Part shown: positions 1-6,032 of the stretch, piece after piece | Layout: each line of letters opens with the position of its first letter | Position numbering within the stretch: the stretch's first letter is position 1 | NCBI GenBank assembly: GCA_964344295.1 | Contig: CAYFMR010000016.1 | Coordinates: 1-19,902, forward strand | Length of the DNA stretch: 19,902 nucleotides | From: JAAYFJ01 sp964344295 | GTDB lineage: Bacteria > Bacillota > Clostridia > Tissierellales > Peptoniphilaceae | Reading direction: 5' to 3' | Notes under the pieces: model-generated | Told to the model about the DNA's origin: nothing | What the model saw: only the letters and a program-made list of their open reading frames with translations | The model's database searches: none | Translations under genes and position numbers: made by a program

Positions 1-36
1 GCTGACAGATTCCTAACTCAGCTAACCATTAACATG

Positions 37-61
37 GAGCGGTGATAAACCGCTCTTTTTT
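37..61 (+). terminator. Intrinsic terminator hairpin at left edge
   Basis: A 6-bp stem, GAGCGG (37-42) with CCGCTC (50-55), has a 7-base loop and is followed by six T residues. It would end plus-strand transcription entering from outside the window. It also lies just past the stop codon of the convergent minus-strand gene at 61-246. Confidence 0.75.
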
Positions 62-246
62 CATGCAACGAAAAAGTCCCTGCCGTAATCATCGTAACGG
101 TCAAGGGACTTTTTCCTGTTATATGCTTTCTTGCTTTCGACCCTGCGCGTTACCGGGTTTATGACGCCCCATGTTTCGCGGCGGAGGACGTTTTGTGCTT
201 TTTGCGCCTTCTTGCTCATTTTCTCTTTCGAGACGAATCGAGCCAT
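61..246 (-). CDS. Small basic protein of unknown function (61 aa)
   Basis: No function is recognised. The predicted product is 61 residues, rich in Lys and Arg. It contains a stretch reading ETWGVINPVTRRVESKKAYN and ends in an acidic/aromatic tail (RYDDYGRDFFVA). The start at 246 is chosen because AAAGGAAG lies about 8 bases before this ATG on the minus strand; a longer frame from 300 has no ribosome site. It is divergent from the broken gene at 323, with 76 bases between them. Small Lys/Arg-rich proteins of this type are, from memory, common in integrative elements of Clostridia. That assignment is inference and was not searched. Confidence 0.6.
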   Translation of the reverse strand: MARFVSKEKMSKKAQKAQNVLRRETWGVINPVTRRVESKKAYNRKKSLDRYDDYGRDFFVA

Positions 247-322
247 ATATACCACTTCCTTTCGCCCCACCAGTATAGCGGGTGACGAAAGAAAAATCAA
301 TTTGTATGGAGGTGACCGATTT

Positions 323-1008
323 ATGATGATAAGTCCAGAGGGATACTACGATGAGTATCTCAAAGGTAAAACAGCAGAACAGATTATGACCGCTATCCGT
401 GGGCTGAAACAGGAAATCGGTCATCTGAAAAATACAATGGAACACCCGGAATACGGCCGTGAGACGATTATGCACCCCAGCGAGGATGTTAGACTGTGGT
501 GTACCCGGATGTACCTAGAACGGGCAAAACAGGCTCTTGTGGAGGCTGGTGGCATATACACGCCCTCTAAGGTCGAAATGCAGGTGGCAGAATTTGAGAA
601 AAGCATACCGGCTATCTACAAAGTTGTATTCAGCATTGGCGGCTTTTTCTCCGGCCACAAAACCCATACGATAACTCTGGATGATAAACACTTACATATG
701 GATGGGAGCATTCCTTCATCCCTAAACCCTCCAATTTCTTTATTGAGGCAGATTATCCCTTGGGAAAAGATGAGTTCTTGGAGGGCATCAGGGGTCTTTA
801 CATCAGTGAATGGCGCCGGACCTATGATCCACGCCGATTTGGGTATGAAGTCCTTGATGGCACACAGTGGGAATTGAAGATTTTCTTTTCCGATGGTCAT
901 AAACCAGTAGTGAAATACGGCAGCAACTCGTATCCGTACAATTTTAATAAGTTCTTGGAACTTTTGGGCATTGATCCGGAAAGCGAGGAAATGGAAGATG
1001 GCGAATGA
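323..1008 (+). pseudogene. Frameshifted gene of unknown function, accessory type
   Basis: Translation begins at ATG 323 behind a good ribosome site (GGAGGTG, 308-314) and reads MMISPEGYYDEYLKGKTAEQ onward. It stays coherent to about residue 130 (near base 711). The sensible reading then moves to the -1 frame, continuing as PKPSNFFIEADYPLGKDEFL and ending with a Tyr/Asn-rich stretch (KYGSNSYPYNFNKFLELLGI) and stop TGA at 1006-1008. The original frame runs on only as low-quality sequence to 877. The -1 frame has a stop at 682-684, so the shift lies after that point, most likely in the CCT/TCA-rich bases 711-722. The simplest explanation is a one-base deletion in a protein of about 228 residues. 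No slippery heptamer is visible, so programmed frameshifting is unlikely. The function of the family is unknown to me. Confidence 0.65.
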
Positions 1009-1261
1009 TGAGATTATCGCCCAGACAGTTGCATATTTAAAAACGCTCCCGGATGGTACTGAAATTGCCACCAGCGATGCGCTTAAGGCTTCCTGTGGCT
1101 TTGATTATGACCCCAATGGCGAATACTTGGTAGGAAACACTCCTGTGGATTTTGAGGGAATGTTTGCGCTTGACCGAGATATACGCAAGGCAGCTCGTAA
1201 AGCAGGACTTAAAATTGACGATTCTCTATTGACACTGGTTTTACCTGTTTCGGTTTGGTAG
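998..1261 (+). CDS. Hypothetical protein (87 aa), overlapping the broken gene
   Basis: The ATG at 998 lies inside the last codons of the frameshifted gene, an 11-base overlap, with GAGGAA nearby at 985-990. This is the coupled arrangement expected in an operon. An in-frame ATG at 971 has no ribosome site and lies deeper in the upstream gene. The product reads MANDEIIAQTVAYLKTLPDG at its start and is acidic with a helical character. Its last 12 or so residues (LLTLVLPVSVW) are hydrophobic and differ from the rest, so the true C-terminus may have been lost by a frameshift or deletion. No known function is recognised. It belongs to the same decaying accessory block as its neighbours. Confidence 0.5.
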   Translation: MANDEIIAQTVAYLKTLPDGTEIATSDALKASCGFDYDPNGEYLVGNTPVDFEGMFALDRDIRKAARKAGLKIDDSLLTLVLPVSVW

Positions 1262-1464
1262 AGCAGAATTATGAACTGCCCGATGAAGTTCTCAAGGAAA
1301 TGGGCATTGATACGGTAAGCGTTGGCAGAGCCAAAGTAAAAACATCAGCGGTGCAACGCACACAGTCTACAGCAAATATCGGTCGCGCCTCCTACGAGAC
1401 GATTGATATTAAAGTCTTGCGCCGAGGTGTAATCGGTGTTAATAAAATTGGCTACATAGTATAA
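1219..1464 (+). pseudogene. Gene fragment lacking a credible start
   Basis: An open frame from 1219 (just after in-frame stops at 1210 and 1216) to TAA 1462-1464 reads protein-like from about 1258 (QNYELPDEVLKEMGID, then a Thr/Ser/Gln-rich stretch). The only usable start is a TTG at 1255, and it has no ribosome site. It overlaps the end of the previous gene by a few bases in another frame. The most economical reading is that the 5' part of this gene was deleted, fusing its remnant to the end of the 998-1261 gene. The final 14 residues (VLRRGVIGVNKIGY) look unlike the part before them and may be out of frame. Function unknown. Confidence 0.35.
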
Positions 1465-1472
1465 ATGACAAA

Positions 1473-1515
1473 ATGCCGGACTGACATTTTTAGGTGTCAG
1501 CCCGGCATCTTTTAT
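1473..1515 (+). terminator. Long hairpin terminator between converging remnants
   Basis: ATGCCGG plus CTGACA (1473-1486) pairs with TGTCAG plus CCGGCAT (1495-1508), about 14 bp with one A/C mismatch and an 8-base loop. It is followed by CTTTTATTT. It closes the plus-strand remnant genes and also lies just past the stop of the minus-strand fragment at 1516, so it can serve both directions. Confidence 0.8.
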
Positions 1516-1641
1516 TTATTCATCGCCCTCCTCTGCATCATCTGCCACAGGATTTCCAGCAAGGGCGGCAGCGGCTGCCTCCTCCTTCTGACGCTTGACC
1601 GTCCAGCCACCCTTGGGGGTAGGCTTGTAAACGGCGCTCAT
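1516..1641 (-). pseudogene. Stranded 3' end of an unidentified gene
   Basis: Reading the minus strand gives a clearly protein-like C-terminus, beginning MSAVYKPTPKGGWTVKRQ and continuing through an Ala-rich segment to a very acidic tail (DDAEEGDE) and TAA at 1518-1516. Upstream in the same frame the sequence loses protein character after about 1655 and meets a stop near 1704. The ATG at 1641 has no ribosome site. I therefore read this as the last 41 to 45 codons of a larger gene whose front has been deleted, not as a complete small gene. GAG/GAA-rich, Ala-rich codon use supports a coding origin. The parent family is not recognised. Confidence 0.5.
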
Positions 1642-1889
1642 ATCGTAGACAACACTGAAACACCATATAGAGCAAGAGGAATGCTGATAAATACATTCAA
1701 ATTATTCCGTTATACTTTCAGATTTTCCCCAAACAATCAGATTATTCCTCGTGAGGGGGTTCATTTGAAAATCATAAAAATATATGATTTTCCCCGGAAA
1801 GCAAAAAAGTTCTGGCAGCAAGAGGCTCGTTTTGAACCCCCTGTTGCCAGAACTCTTTGTTTTACAAGGCTTTTCAGTTAGGAAAAAAT
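1642..1889. other. Non-coding stretch with nested inverted repeats
   Basis: I see no convincing gene here. Three inverted repeats are present. GAAAATCATA (1767-1776) pairs with TATGATTTTC (1783-1792). AGTTCTGGCAGCA (1808-1820) pairs with TGTTGCCAGAACT (1842-1854), 12 of 13 Watson-Crick plus one G-U. AGGGGGTTCA (1754-1763) pairs perfectly with TGAACCCCCT (1833-1842), which lies in the loop of the second hairpin. There is also a direct repeat GATTTTCCCC at 1721-1730 and 1786-1795. On the minus strand the second hairpin is followed by six T residues, so it can act as a terminator in that direction. Confidence 0.6.
1801..1854 (-). terminator. Second terminator downstream of tRNA-Pro
   Basis: On the minus strand, the 13-bp stem (1854-1842 with 1820-1808, one G-U) is followed directly by TTTTTTGC (1808-1801). 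It lies about 75 bases past the tRNA 3' end and would back up the first terminator. On the plus strand it is followed by CTTTGTTTT and could also work in that direction. Confidence 0.6.
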
Positions 1890-1929
1890 AAAAGTCCGAA
1901 ACCATTTGTATCAATGGTTTCGGACTTTT
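1883..1929 (-). terminator. Terminator of the tRNA-Pro gene
   Basis: A perfect 17-bp inverted repeat, 1890-1906 with 1913-1929, has a 6-base loop. On the minus strand it begins two bases after the encoded CCA end of the tRNA and is followed by ATTTTTTCC. Its position and T-run fit an intrinsic terminator of the tRNA transcript. The stem is T/A-rich at both ends, so it may work in both directions. Confidence 0.8.
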
Positions 1930-1930
1930 G

Positions 1931-2007
1931 TGGTCGGGGTGACAGGATTCGAACCCGCGGCCCCATGGTCCCAAACCACGTGCGCTACCAAACTGCGCCA
2001 CACCCCG
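1931..2007 (-). tRNA. tRNA-Pro (anticodon TGG)
   Basis: On the minus strand the gene runs from CGGGGTG (7-base acceptor arm) through a D arm (GGCGCAGTTTGGTAGCGCA region). The anticodon loop is TTTGGGA, giving anticodon TGG, and the T arm contains GGTTCGAATCC. CACCCCG completes the acceptor pairing, and CCA is encoded in the genome. Total length is 77 bases. It is the boundary between the decaying accessory block (past its 3' end) and the conserved chromosome (past its 5' end). A possible -10 on the minus strand is TATACT at 2024-2019. Confidence 0.95.
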
Positions 2008-2070
2008 ACGTAGGTTTTAGTATATCATAATTTTACATCGTTGCATAGGGGAAAAAGAATTGTCACTACG

Positions 2071-2118
2071 TTGTAACAGTCCTCGGATGGGATTTCGTTA
2101 TAATGGAGCGTAGAGGAG
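2071..2118 (+). promoter_or_regulatory. Promoter and short leader of the glycosidase gene
   Basis: A consensus -10 TATAAT lies at 2099-2104. No good -35 is found at 17 bases; TTGTAA at 2071-2076 is 22 bases away. Transcription would start near 2111, only a few bases before the ribosome site GAGGAG (2113-2118) of the gene starting at 2126, giving a leader of about 15 bases. Confidence 0.5.
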
Positions 2119-2125
2119 TGAAAAT

Positions 2126-4741
2126 ATGAAAAAAACGTTAGGTAAATGGAAAGTCATGGTGGCTTTGGCACTAGCCGTCGTGACTCCTATGACTTCTTTG
2201 GCGGCACTACCGCCCACTGTATTTCAAAAAACGGAAGGCCGCATGCTGTCTTCCGGTACGTATTATGAACATCAGGAACGATTTACCCCCCAAGGGTGGA
2301 TCAGTGTCCACGTGTTGCGCATGGACTTGCAAAATCCCACCCAGACCCCGGTGGCGCTTTATGGACCGCAGGGGATCGGCAAACGGGCCACGGTGAAAGC
2401 GATGGCGGATCAAGATGCCCGCGTGGTCGGGGCGGTAAACGGGGATTACTTTAACTACAGTCCCATGCCCTCCACGTTAGGTGTCATGGTGAGCGAGGGG
2501 CAAATGCTCTCTTCGCCACCTCATATGGATTATGCGCTGCCCGCCTTTTTCCTGGATGCGGCCAGAAACGGTGCCGTAGGGTACTTGAACAGAGAAATCA
2601 GCTTTACCAATGGTCGGACGGGAGCCAATACGCCCATTAACATGATCAACAAAATCTCTGCCGACTACACCACCGTTGCCTTGTTGGATCAACACTGGGG
2701 CGCGACGAGCCCGGGAACGGCGGCCGGTGTGTCCGACGTGCGGGAAGTCGTAGTGGAAAATGGCCAAGTGACGGCGATCAGAGACGGTCAAGCCGGTGTG
2801 GCCATCCCCGCCAATGGTTATGTACTGGCGGCGAAAATCGAGAAGCTCCCCAACATCCAAGTAGGGGATCAGTTGAACGTCAATCGCCAAATCCTGGCCA
2901 ACTCCGCCATTCCCTTTGCCATGGGCGGCGGATCGATTATCGTCAAAGACGGCGAAGTGACCTTGACGAACATTCATTCCGAAGGCATTCACCCACGTAC
3001 AGGCATTGGGGTCACAGCGGACCATCGCCTGCTTTTAGTGGCGGTGGACGGTCGCAGTAAGACATATAAAGGCTTGGCACAAAAAGACTTTGGCGAACTG
3101 ATGAAATCTCTGGGGGCAGTGCAAGCTCTAAACTTAGACGGCGGCGGCTCCACGACCATGGTGGTCAAAGACGGCGATGTGAACCAAGTGGTCAACAAGC
3201 CCTCTGATGGCAGTCCCCGCCCGGTGGTCAACGGTGTCGGCATTCGTTCCGAAGACCCTCAAGGCAGCTTATCGTATTTGAAAATCATCCCGAGCCAAGC
3301 CGGCGTACACCAAGGTAGCCGCATGGGCCTAAGCGTGCAAGGGTATGACCAATACCATCGCTCGCTGGGCGCACCTCAAAACGTCACATATCAAGTGGCC
3401 GGCGTGGAAGGTGTGGTGGAGAACGGCCAATTCTATCCCAAGTCCACGGGCACAGCGACCATTACGGCGAGTGCAGGAGCAGCGCAAGGCTCAGTTACCG
3501 TGCCGGTCTACGGGCCCATTGCCGCCTTGCGTGTCGCTGACGGCTTGACCCTGGCCCCCGGGGCCTCCAAAGACATTGCCGTCACCGCCGTGGATAGCCG
3601 AGGCTTCAGCGCGCCGGTGCCGGGCGATCTCATCGCCATGGAAGCGGTAGGTGGCATTGGTGAAATGCAAGGCCATAGCCTAAAGGCAGCAGCAAATCCG
3701 GCCCAAGGCTATGTGCAAGTGACCCACGGCGATATTCGCGCCTATGTGCCGGTGCGTGTAGGTAGTCAGGAAACGTCCCTAGTCAACTTTGAAACCTTAG
3801 AAGGCATGAGCGCTAAGGCTTGGCCGGCAACGGCGACGGCCTCCTTGGCCGCGGCTCCGGAAGCCCATCAAGGCGAAGGCGCGGTGGCCATTGACTATAA
3901 CTTTACCCAAGCAGACGGCCCCAAAGCGGCGTATGTCATCTTGCCCCAAAACGTGGGCATCATTCCGGAAAAGGCAGATGAAGTGGTCGTCGCGGTGAAG
4001 GCAGACGGCCAAGGCGGTGGCTTGAAAGCCGATGTGGTGGATGCGAATGGCAAGACACACACCTTGGTCTTTGCCCCCAATATTCGACAAACCCGTTGGC
4101 AAACGCTAGAAGCGGCTCTGCCCCAAGATGTGGTCTATCCGGCTCGGGTGGCGTCCCTCTATGTGGCCCAACCGGACGGGGCGAAAAAGATCACTGGCCG
4201 TATGCTCTTAGACACGCTCATCACCCGCTCCAAAGGCTCTGTGAGCCGAGAGGGTGTGCCGGATAACACACCGCTGATCGACCCGGCGGCCCAACCGGTA
4301 GATGCTGCCGGAGCCAACCTGGTGATCAAACGCACTGCCGACGGTCTTTTTGCCGGCGACAAGGGCACAGGTAATTACAGCAAACAAGTGGTAGGCGGTG
4401 CCACCGTCTACACCTTAAAGACCAATAAAGGCATTATGGCCGGAAACCAAGACCAATGGGGCACCTTGTTGCAAAGCCTAAAAGCGATTGAAACCCCTGC
4501 TGTGGTCTTGGTGATGAAAGACGGCCCGGAAACTTTTAATGACCAAAAAGAAGCGGGATTACTCAATGACACTTTGAAGGACCTGGCCTGGAGCGGCAAA
4601 CAAGTGTTCTTAGTGGCGGGAAGCGGCCAAGGCCAATGGCTCGCCGAAGGGGTACACCAGCTGCGCTTAGGTCAAAATGCCGTAGCTTACATGAGTGTGT
4701 CCCAAGAAGGGGCACCGCGCTTCCAAGTGGACACCCCTTAA
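2126..4741 (+). CDS. Secreted phosphodiester glycosidase (NAGPA-like) domain protein
   Basis: This 871-residue protein starts with a signal peptide (MKK, hydrophobic core at 10-24, Ala-rich cleavage region near 26). Residues of about 75-375 form a domain of the NAGPA family (phosphodiester glycosidase, formerly DUF2233). They include VGAVNGDYFN near 105, HPRTGIGV near 288 and the hallmark LNLDGGGSTTMV near 335-346. The family is named after the enzyme that removes GlcNAc from mannose-6-phosphate in animals. In bacteria it is linked to cell-wall polymer or glycan turnover, and the substrate here is unknown. A bacterial Ig-like (Big_2-type) module follows at about 380-465, then a beta-rich, possibly carbohydrate-binding part (about 540-710), then a C-terminal alpha/beta part. 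No sorting signal or surface-layer repeats are seen, so it is probably released or wall-associated non-covalently. The start is set by GAGGAG 8 bases upstream. No terminator is seen after the stop. Confidence 0.85.
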   Translation: MKKTLGKWKVMVALALAVVTPMTSLAALPPTVFQKTEGRMLSSGTYYEHQERFTPQGWISVHVLRMDLQNPTQTPVALYGPQGIGKRATVKAMADQDARVVGAVNGDYFNYSPMPSTLGVMVSEGQMLSSPPHMDYALPAFFLDAARNGAVGYLNREISFTNGRTGANTPINMINKISADYTTVALLDQHWGATSPGTAAGVSDVREVVVENGQVTAIRDGQAGVAIPANGYVLAAKIEKLPNIQVGDQLNVNRQILANSAIPFAMGGGSIIVKDGEVTLTNIHSEGIHPRTGIGVTADHRLLLVAVDGRSKTYKGLAQKDFGELMKSLGAVQALNLDGGGSTTMVVKDGDVNQVVNKPSDGSPRPVVNGVGIRSEDPQGSLSYLKIIPSQAGVHQGSRMGLSVQGYDQYHRSLGAPQNVTYQVAGVEGVVENGQFYPKSTGTATITASAGAAQGSVTVPVYGPIAALRVADGLTLAPGASKDIAVTAVDSRGFSAPVPGDLIAMEAVGGIGEMQGHSLKAAANPAQGYVQVTHGDIRAYVPVRVGSQETSLVNFETLEGMSAKAWPATATASLAAAPEAHQGEGAVAIDYNFTQADGPKAAYVILPQNVGIIPEKADEVVVAVKADGQGGGLKADVVDANGKTHTLVFAPNIRQTRWQTLEAALPQDVVYPARVASLYVAQPDGAKKITGRMLLDTLITRSKGSVSREGVPDNTPLIDPAAQPVDAAGANLVIKRTADGLFAGDKGTGNYSKQVVGGATVYTLKTNKGIMAGNQDQWGTLLQSLKAIETPAVVLVMKDGPETFNDQKEAGLLNDTLKDLAWSGKQVFLVAGSGQGQWLAEGVHQLRLGQNAVAYMSVSQEGAPRFQVDTP

Positions 4742-4748
4742 ACTTTCC

Positions 4749-4777
4749 TTGCATATTCAAGCCAGCGGTGGTATGAT
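4749..4777 (+). promoter_or_regulatory. Promoter of the cold-shock gene
   Basis: TTGCAT (4749-4754) and TATGAT (4772-4777) are separated by exactly 17 bases. Transcription from here would start near 4784 and give a leader of about 150 bases before the csp start at 4935. Long leaders are typical of cold-shock protein mRNAs. Confidence 0.65.
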
Positions 4778-4882
4778 ACAAAAGGTAACTTTAATTCACA
4801 CATTCAATGCTATTGCACATTTTTATAGAAATACTCTGCTGAAATGATTGCATCCACTTGAAACGTCCGGAATTAAAGACAT

Positions 4883-4904
4883 AAAAGCCATAAGGGCTTT
4901 TTTT
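4883..4904 (+). promoter_or_regulatory. Terminator-like hairpin inside the csp leader
   Basis: AAAAGCC (4883-4889) pairs with GGCTTTT (4895-4901) around a 5-base loop and runs into a total of seven T residues. It lies 30 bases before the csp start codon and downstream of the likely csp promoter. It could be a weak terminator for the upstream gene or an attenuator for csp. Only 3 of 7 pairs are G-C, so it would be temperature-sensitive. Confidence 0.5.
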
Positions 4905-4934
4905 CACAGAAGAATATGGAGGAATCAAAGAAAC

Positions 4935-5132
4935 ATGAATGGTACGGTAAAATGGTTTAACGCAGAAAAAGGTTATGGATTTATCACCACTGAAGAAGGC
5001 AACGACGTATTTGCTCACTTCAGCCAAATCCAACAAGCAGGCTTCAAAGCTTTAGAAGAAGGCCAAAATGTAACGTTTGATGTGGTAGAAGGTCAAAAAG
5101 GCCTTCAAGCCGAAAACATCATCCCCCGTTAA
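4935..5132 (+). CDS. Cold-shock domain protein (CspA family)
   Basis: This 65-residue single cold-shock domain protein is of the usual size for CspA/CspB. Both RNA-binding motifs are intact: KGYGFIT (RNP1) and DVFAHFS (RNP2, normally VFVHFS). The N-terminal MNGTVKWFNAEKGYGF is diagnostic. Such proteins bind single-stranded RNA and DNA, melt secondary structure and act as RNA chaperones, at low temperature or constitutively. The start at 4935 is chosen because it begins the domain and has GGAGG at 4918-4922; the longer frame from 4848 has no ribosome site and runs through the leader hairpin. The gene is monocistronic, between its own promoter (4749-4777) and a terminator (5146-5180). Confidence 0.95.
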   Translation: MNGTVKWFNAEKGYGFITTEEGNDVFAHFSQIQQAGFKALEEGQNVTFDVVEGQKGLQAENIIPR

Positions 5133-5145
5133 TCGACCAAATCTG

Positions 5146-5180
5146 AAAGTCCCTTGTCTTTGCAGGGGACTTTTTGTTTT
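5146..5180 (+). terminator. Terminator after the cold-shock gene
   Basis: AAAGTCCC (5146-5153) pairs with GGGACTTT (5166-5173). The hairpin is followed by TTGTTTT and begins 14 bases past the csp stop. Confidence 0.85.
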
Positions 5181-5208
5181 ACCAAAAGCCGGGGAAAAGA
5201 TGCTCTAC

Positions 5209-5252
5209 TTCAGCAAAACGTCTATTCCTATGGTATAATGACAATGAGGAGG
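5209..5252 (+). promoter_or_regulatory. Extended -10 promoter with a very short leader
   Basis: TGG plus TATAAT (5231-5239) forms an extended -10. A weak -35-like TTCAGC lies at 5209-5214 (19-base spacer). Transcription would start near 5246, at the first base of the ribosome site (GAGGAGG, 5246-5252), giving a leader of about 13 bases before ATG 5259. It probably drives the parvulin, RelA/SpoT and ferritin-like genes. Confidence 0.65.
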
Positions 5253-5258
5253 TAGCTT

Positions 5259-6017
5259 ATGACAGAACAAAACAAAGTATTGGCTCGTGTGAACGACCGT
5301 GAAATTACGCAAGAAGATTTATTATTTTTTATGAAAGAATTAAACCCCCAAGTATTACAACACTTTCCCGGTAAAGAAGGACAAAAACGCATCATCGAAG
5401 AATTGGTGCATCAAGAACTCTTATACAAAGAAGCGCTGGACCTGGGCTTAAACCAAGACCCCACCTTTGTGGAAACCTTGGAACAGACGAAAGAGAGCAT
5501 GCTCAAAAGCTTTGCCTTTGCCCGTGTTTTGGAGGGCATTGATGCCACGGAAGAAGAAGCTCGTGCCGTCTTTGAAACCCATAAAGAAAGCTTTGCCGAG
5601 CAACCCACTGTGGAAGCCGCTCACATTCTGGTATCCGAAAAGGAAGAGGCGGACAACATTTTGGATGAATTGGCAGCAGGCAAAGACTTTGCCGAATTGG
5701 CCCGCGAACGCTCCACCTGCCCCTCTAAAGATGTCGGCGGTAACCTGGGGGCTTTCGGTCGTGGCATGATGGTGCCGGAGTTTGAAGAAGCGGCTTTTGC
5801 CCTAGAAGAAGGCGAGCTCACCAAAGAGCCGGTAAAGACCCAATTTGGCTATCACATCATCAAACTGCTCAAAAAACACGGCGGCACCGACCCCGCCTTT
5901 GAAGAAGTCAAAGACAAGGCCTTACTAGAAGCCCGTCGCATCAAACAACAAGAACACTACAATCACCACATGGCCAAACTTCTGGAAGAAAACCAAGTGG
6001 AGTATTTTCTAGATTAG
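5259..6017 (+). CDS. Cytosolic parvulin-type peptidylprolyl isomerase
   Basis: This 252-residue protein has a SurA/PrsA-like helical N-terminal part (about 1-110) and a parvulin (rotamase) domain at about 115-205. Family landmarks are VEAAHILV near 117, KDFAELARERSTCPSK, the GGNLGAFGRGMMVPEFEEAAF segment, and FGYHII near 196. The reaction is cis-trans isomerisation of Xaa-Pro bonds. Unlike PrsA it has no signal peptide or lipobox, so it should act in the cytoplasm, perhaps as a foldase or chaperone. The start at 5259 has GAGGAGG upstream. The RelA/SpoT-domain gene follows after 15 bases with no terminator between, so the two are probably cotranscribed. Confidence 0.9.
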   Translation: MTEQNKVLARVNDREITQEDLLFFMKELNPQVLQHFPGKEGQKRIIEELVHQELLYKEALDLGLNQDPTFVETLEQTKESMLKSFAFARVLEGIDATEEEARAVFETHKESFAEQPTVEAAHILVSEKEEADNILDELAAGKDFAELARERSTCPSKDVGGNLGAFGRGMMVPEFEEAAFALEEGELTKEPVKTQFGYHIIKLLKKHGGTDPAFEEVKDKALLEARRIKQQEHYNHHMAKLLEENQVEYFLD

Positions 6018-6032
6018 AGAGGGGGACTCGCC

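Noticed and set aside
131..322. N-terminal extension of the plus-strand gene to ATG 131
   Set aside because: It runs antisense through the minus-strand gene 61-246 and has no ribosome site; the good site at 308-314 serves ATG 323.
711..760. Programmed -1 frameshift in the 323-1008 gene
   Set aside because: No X-XXY-YYZ heptamer in frame and no following stem or pseudoknot; simple deletion fits better.
1465..1881. Long plus-strand open frame (138 codons)
   Set aside because: It starts inside a terminator hairpin and reads through the antisense of a coding fragment and three palindromes; no ribosome site and a non-protein-like composition.
1702..2001. Minus-strand open frame across tRNA-Pro
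   Set aside because: It is a translation of the tRNA gene and its terminators.
2477..3025. Minus-strand open frame of 182 codons inside the glycosidase gene
   Set aside because: Composition is His/Arg-rich shadow coding opposite a well-supported gene, with no ribosome site.
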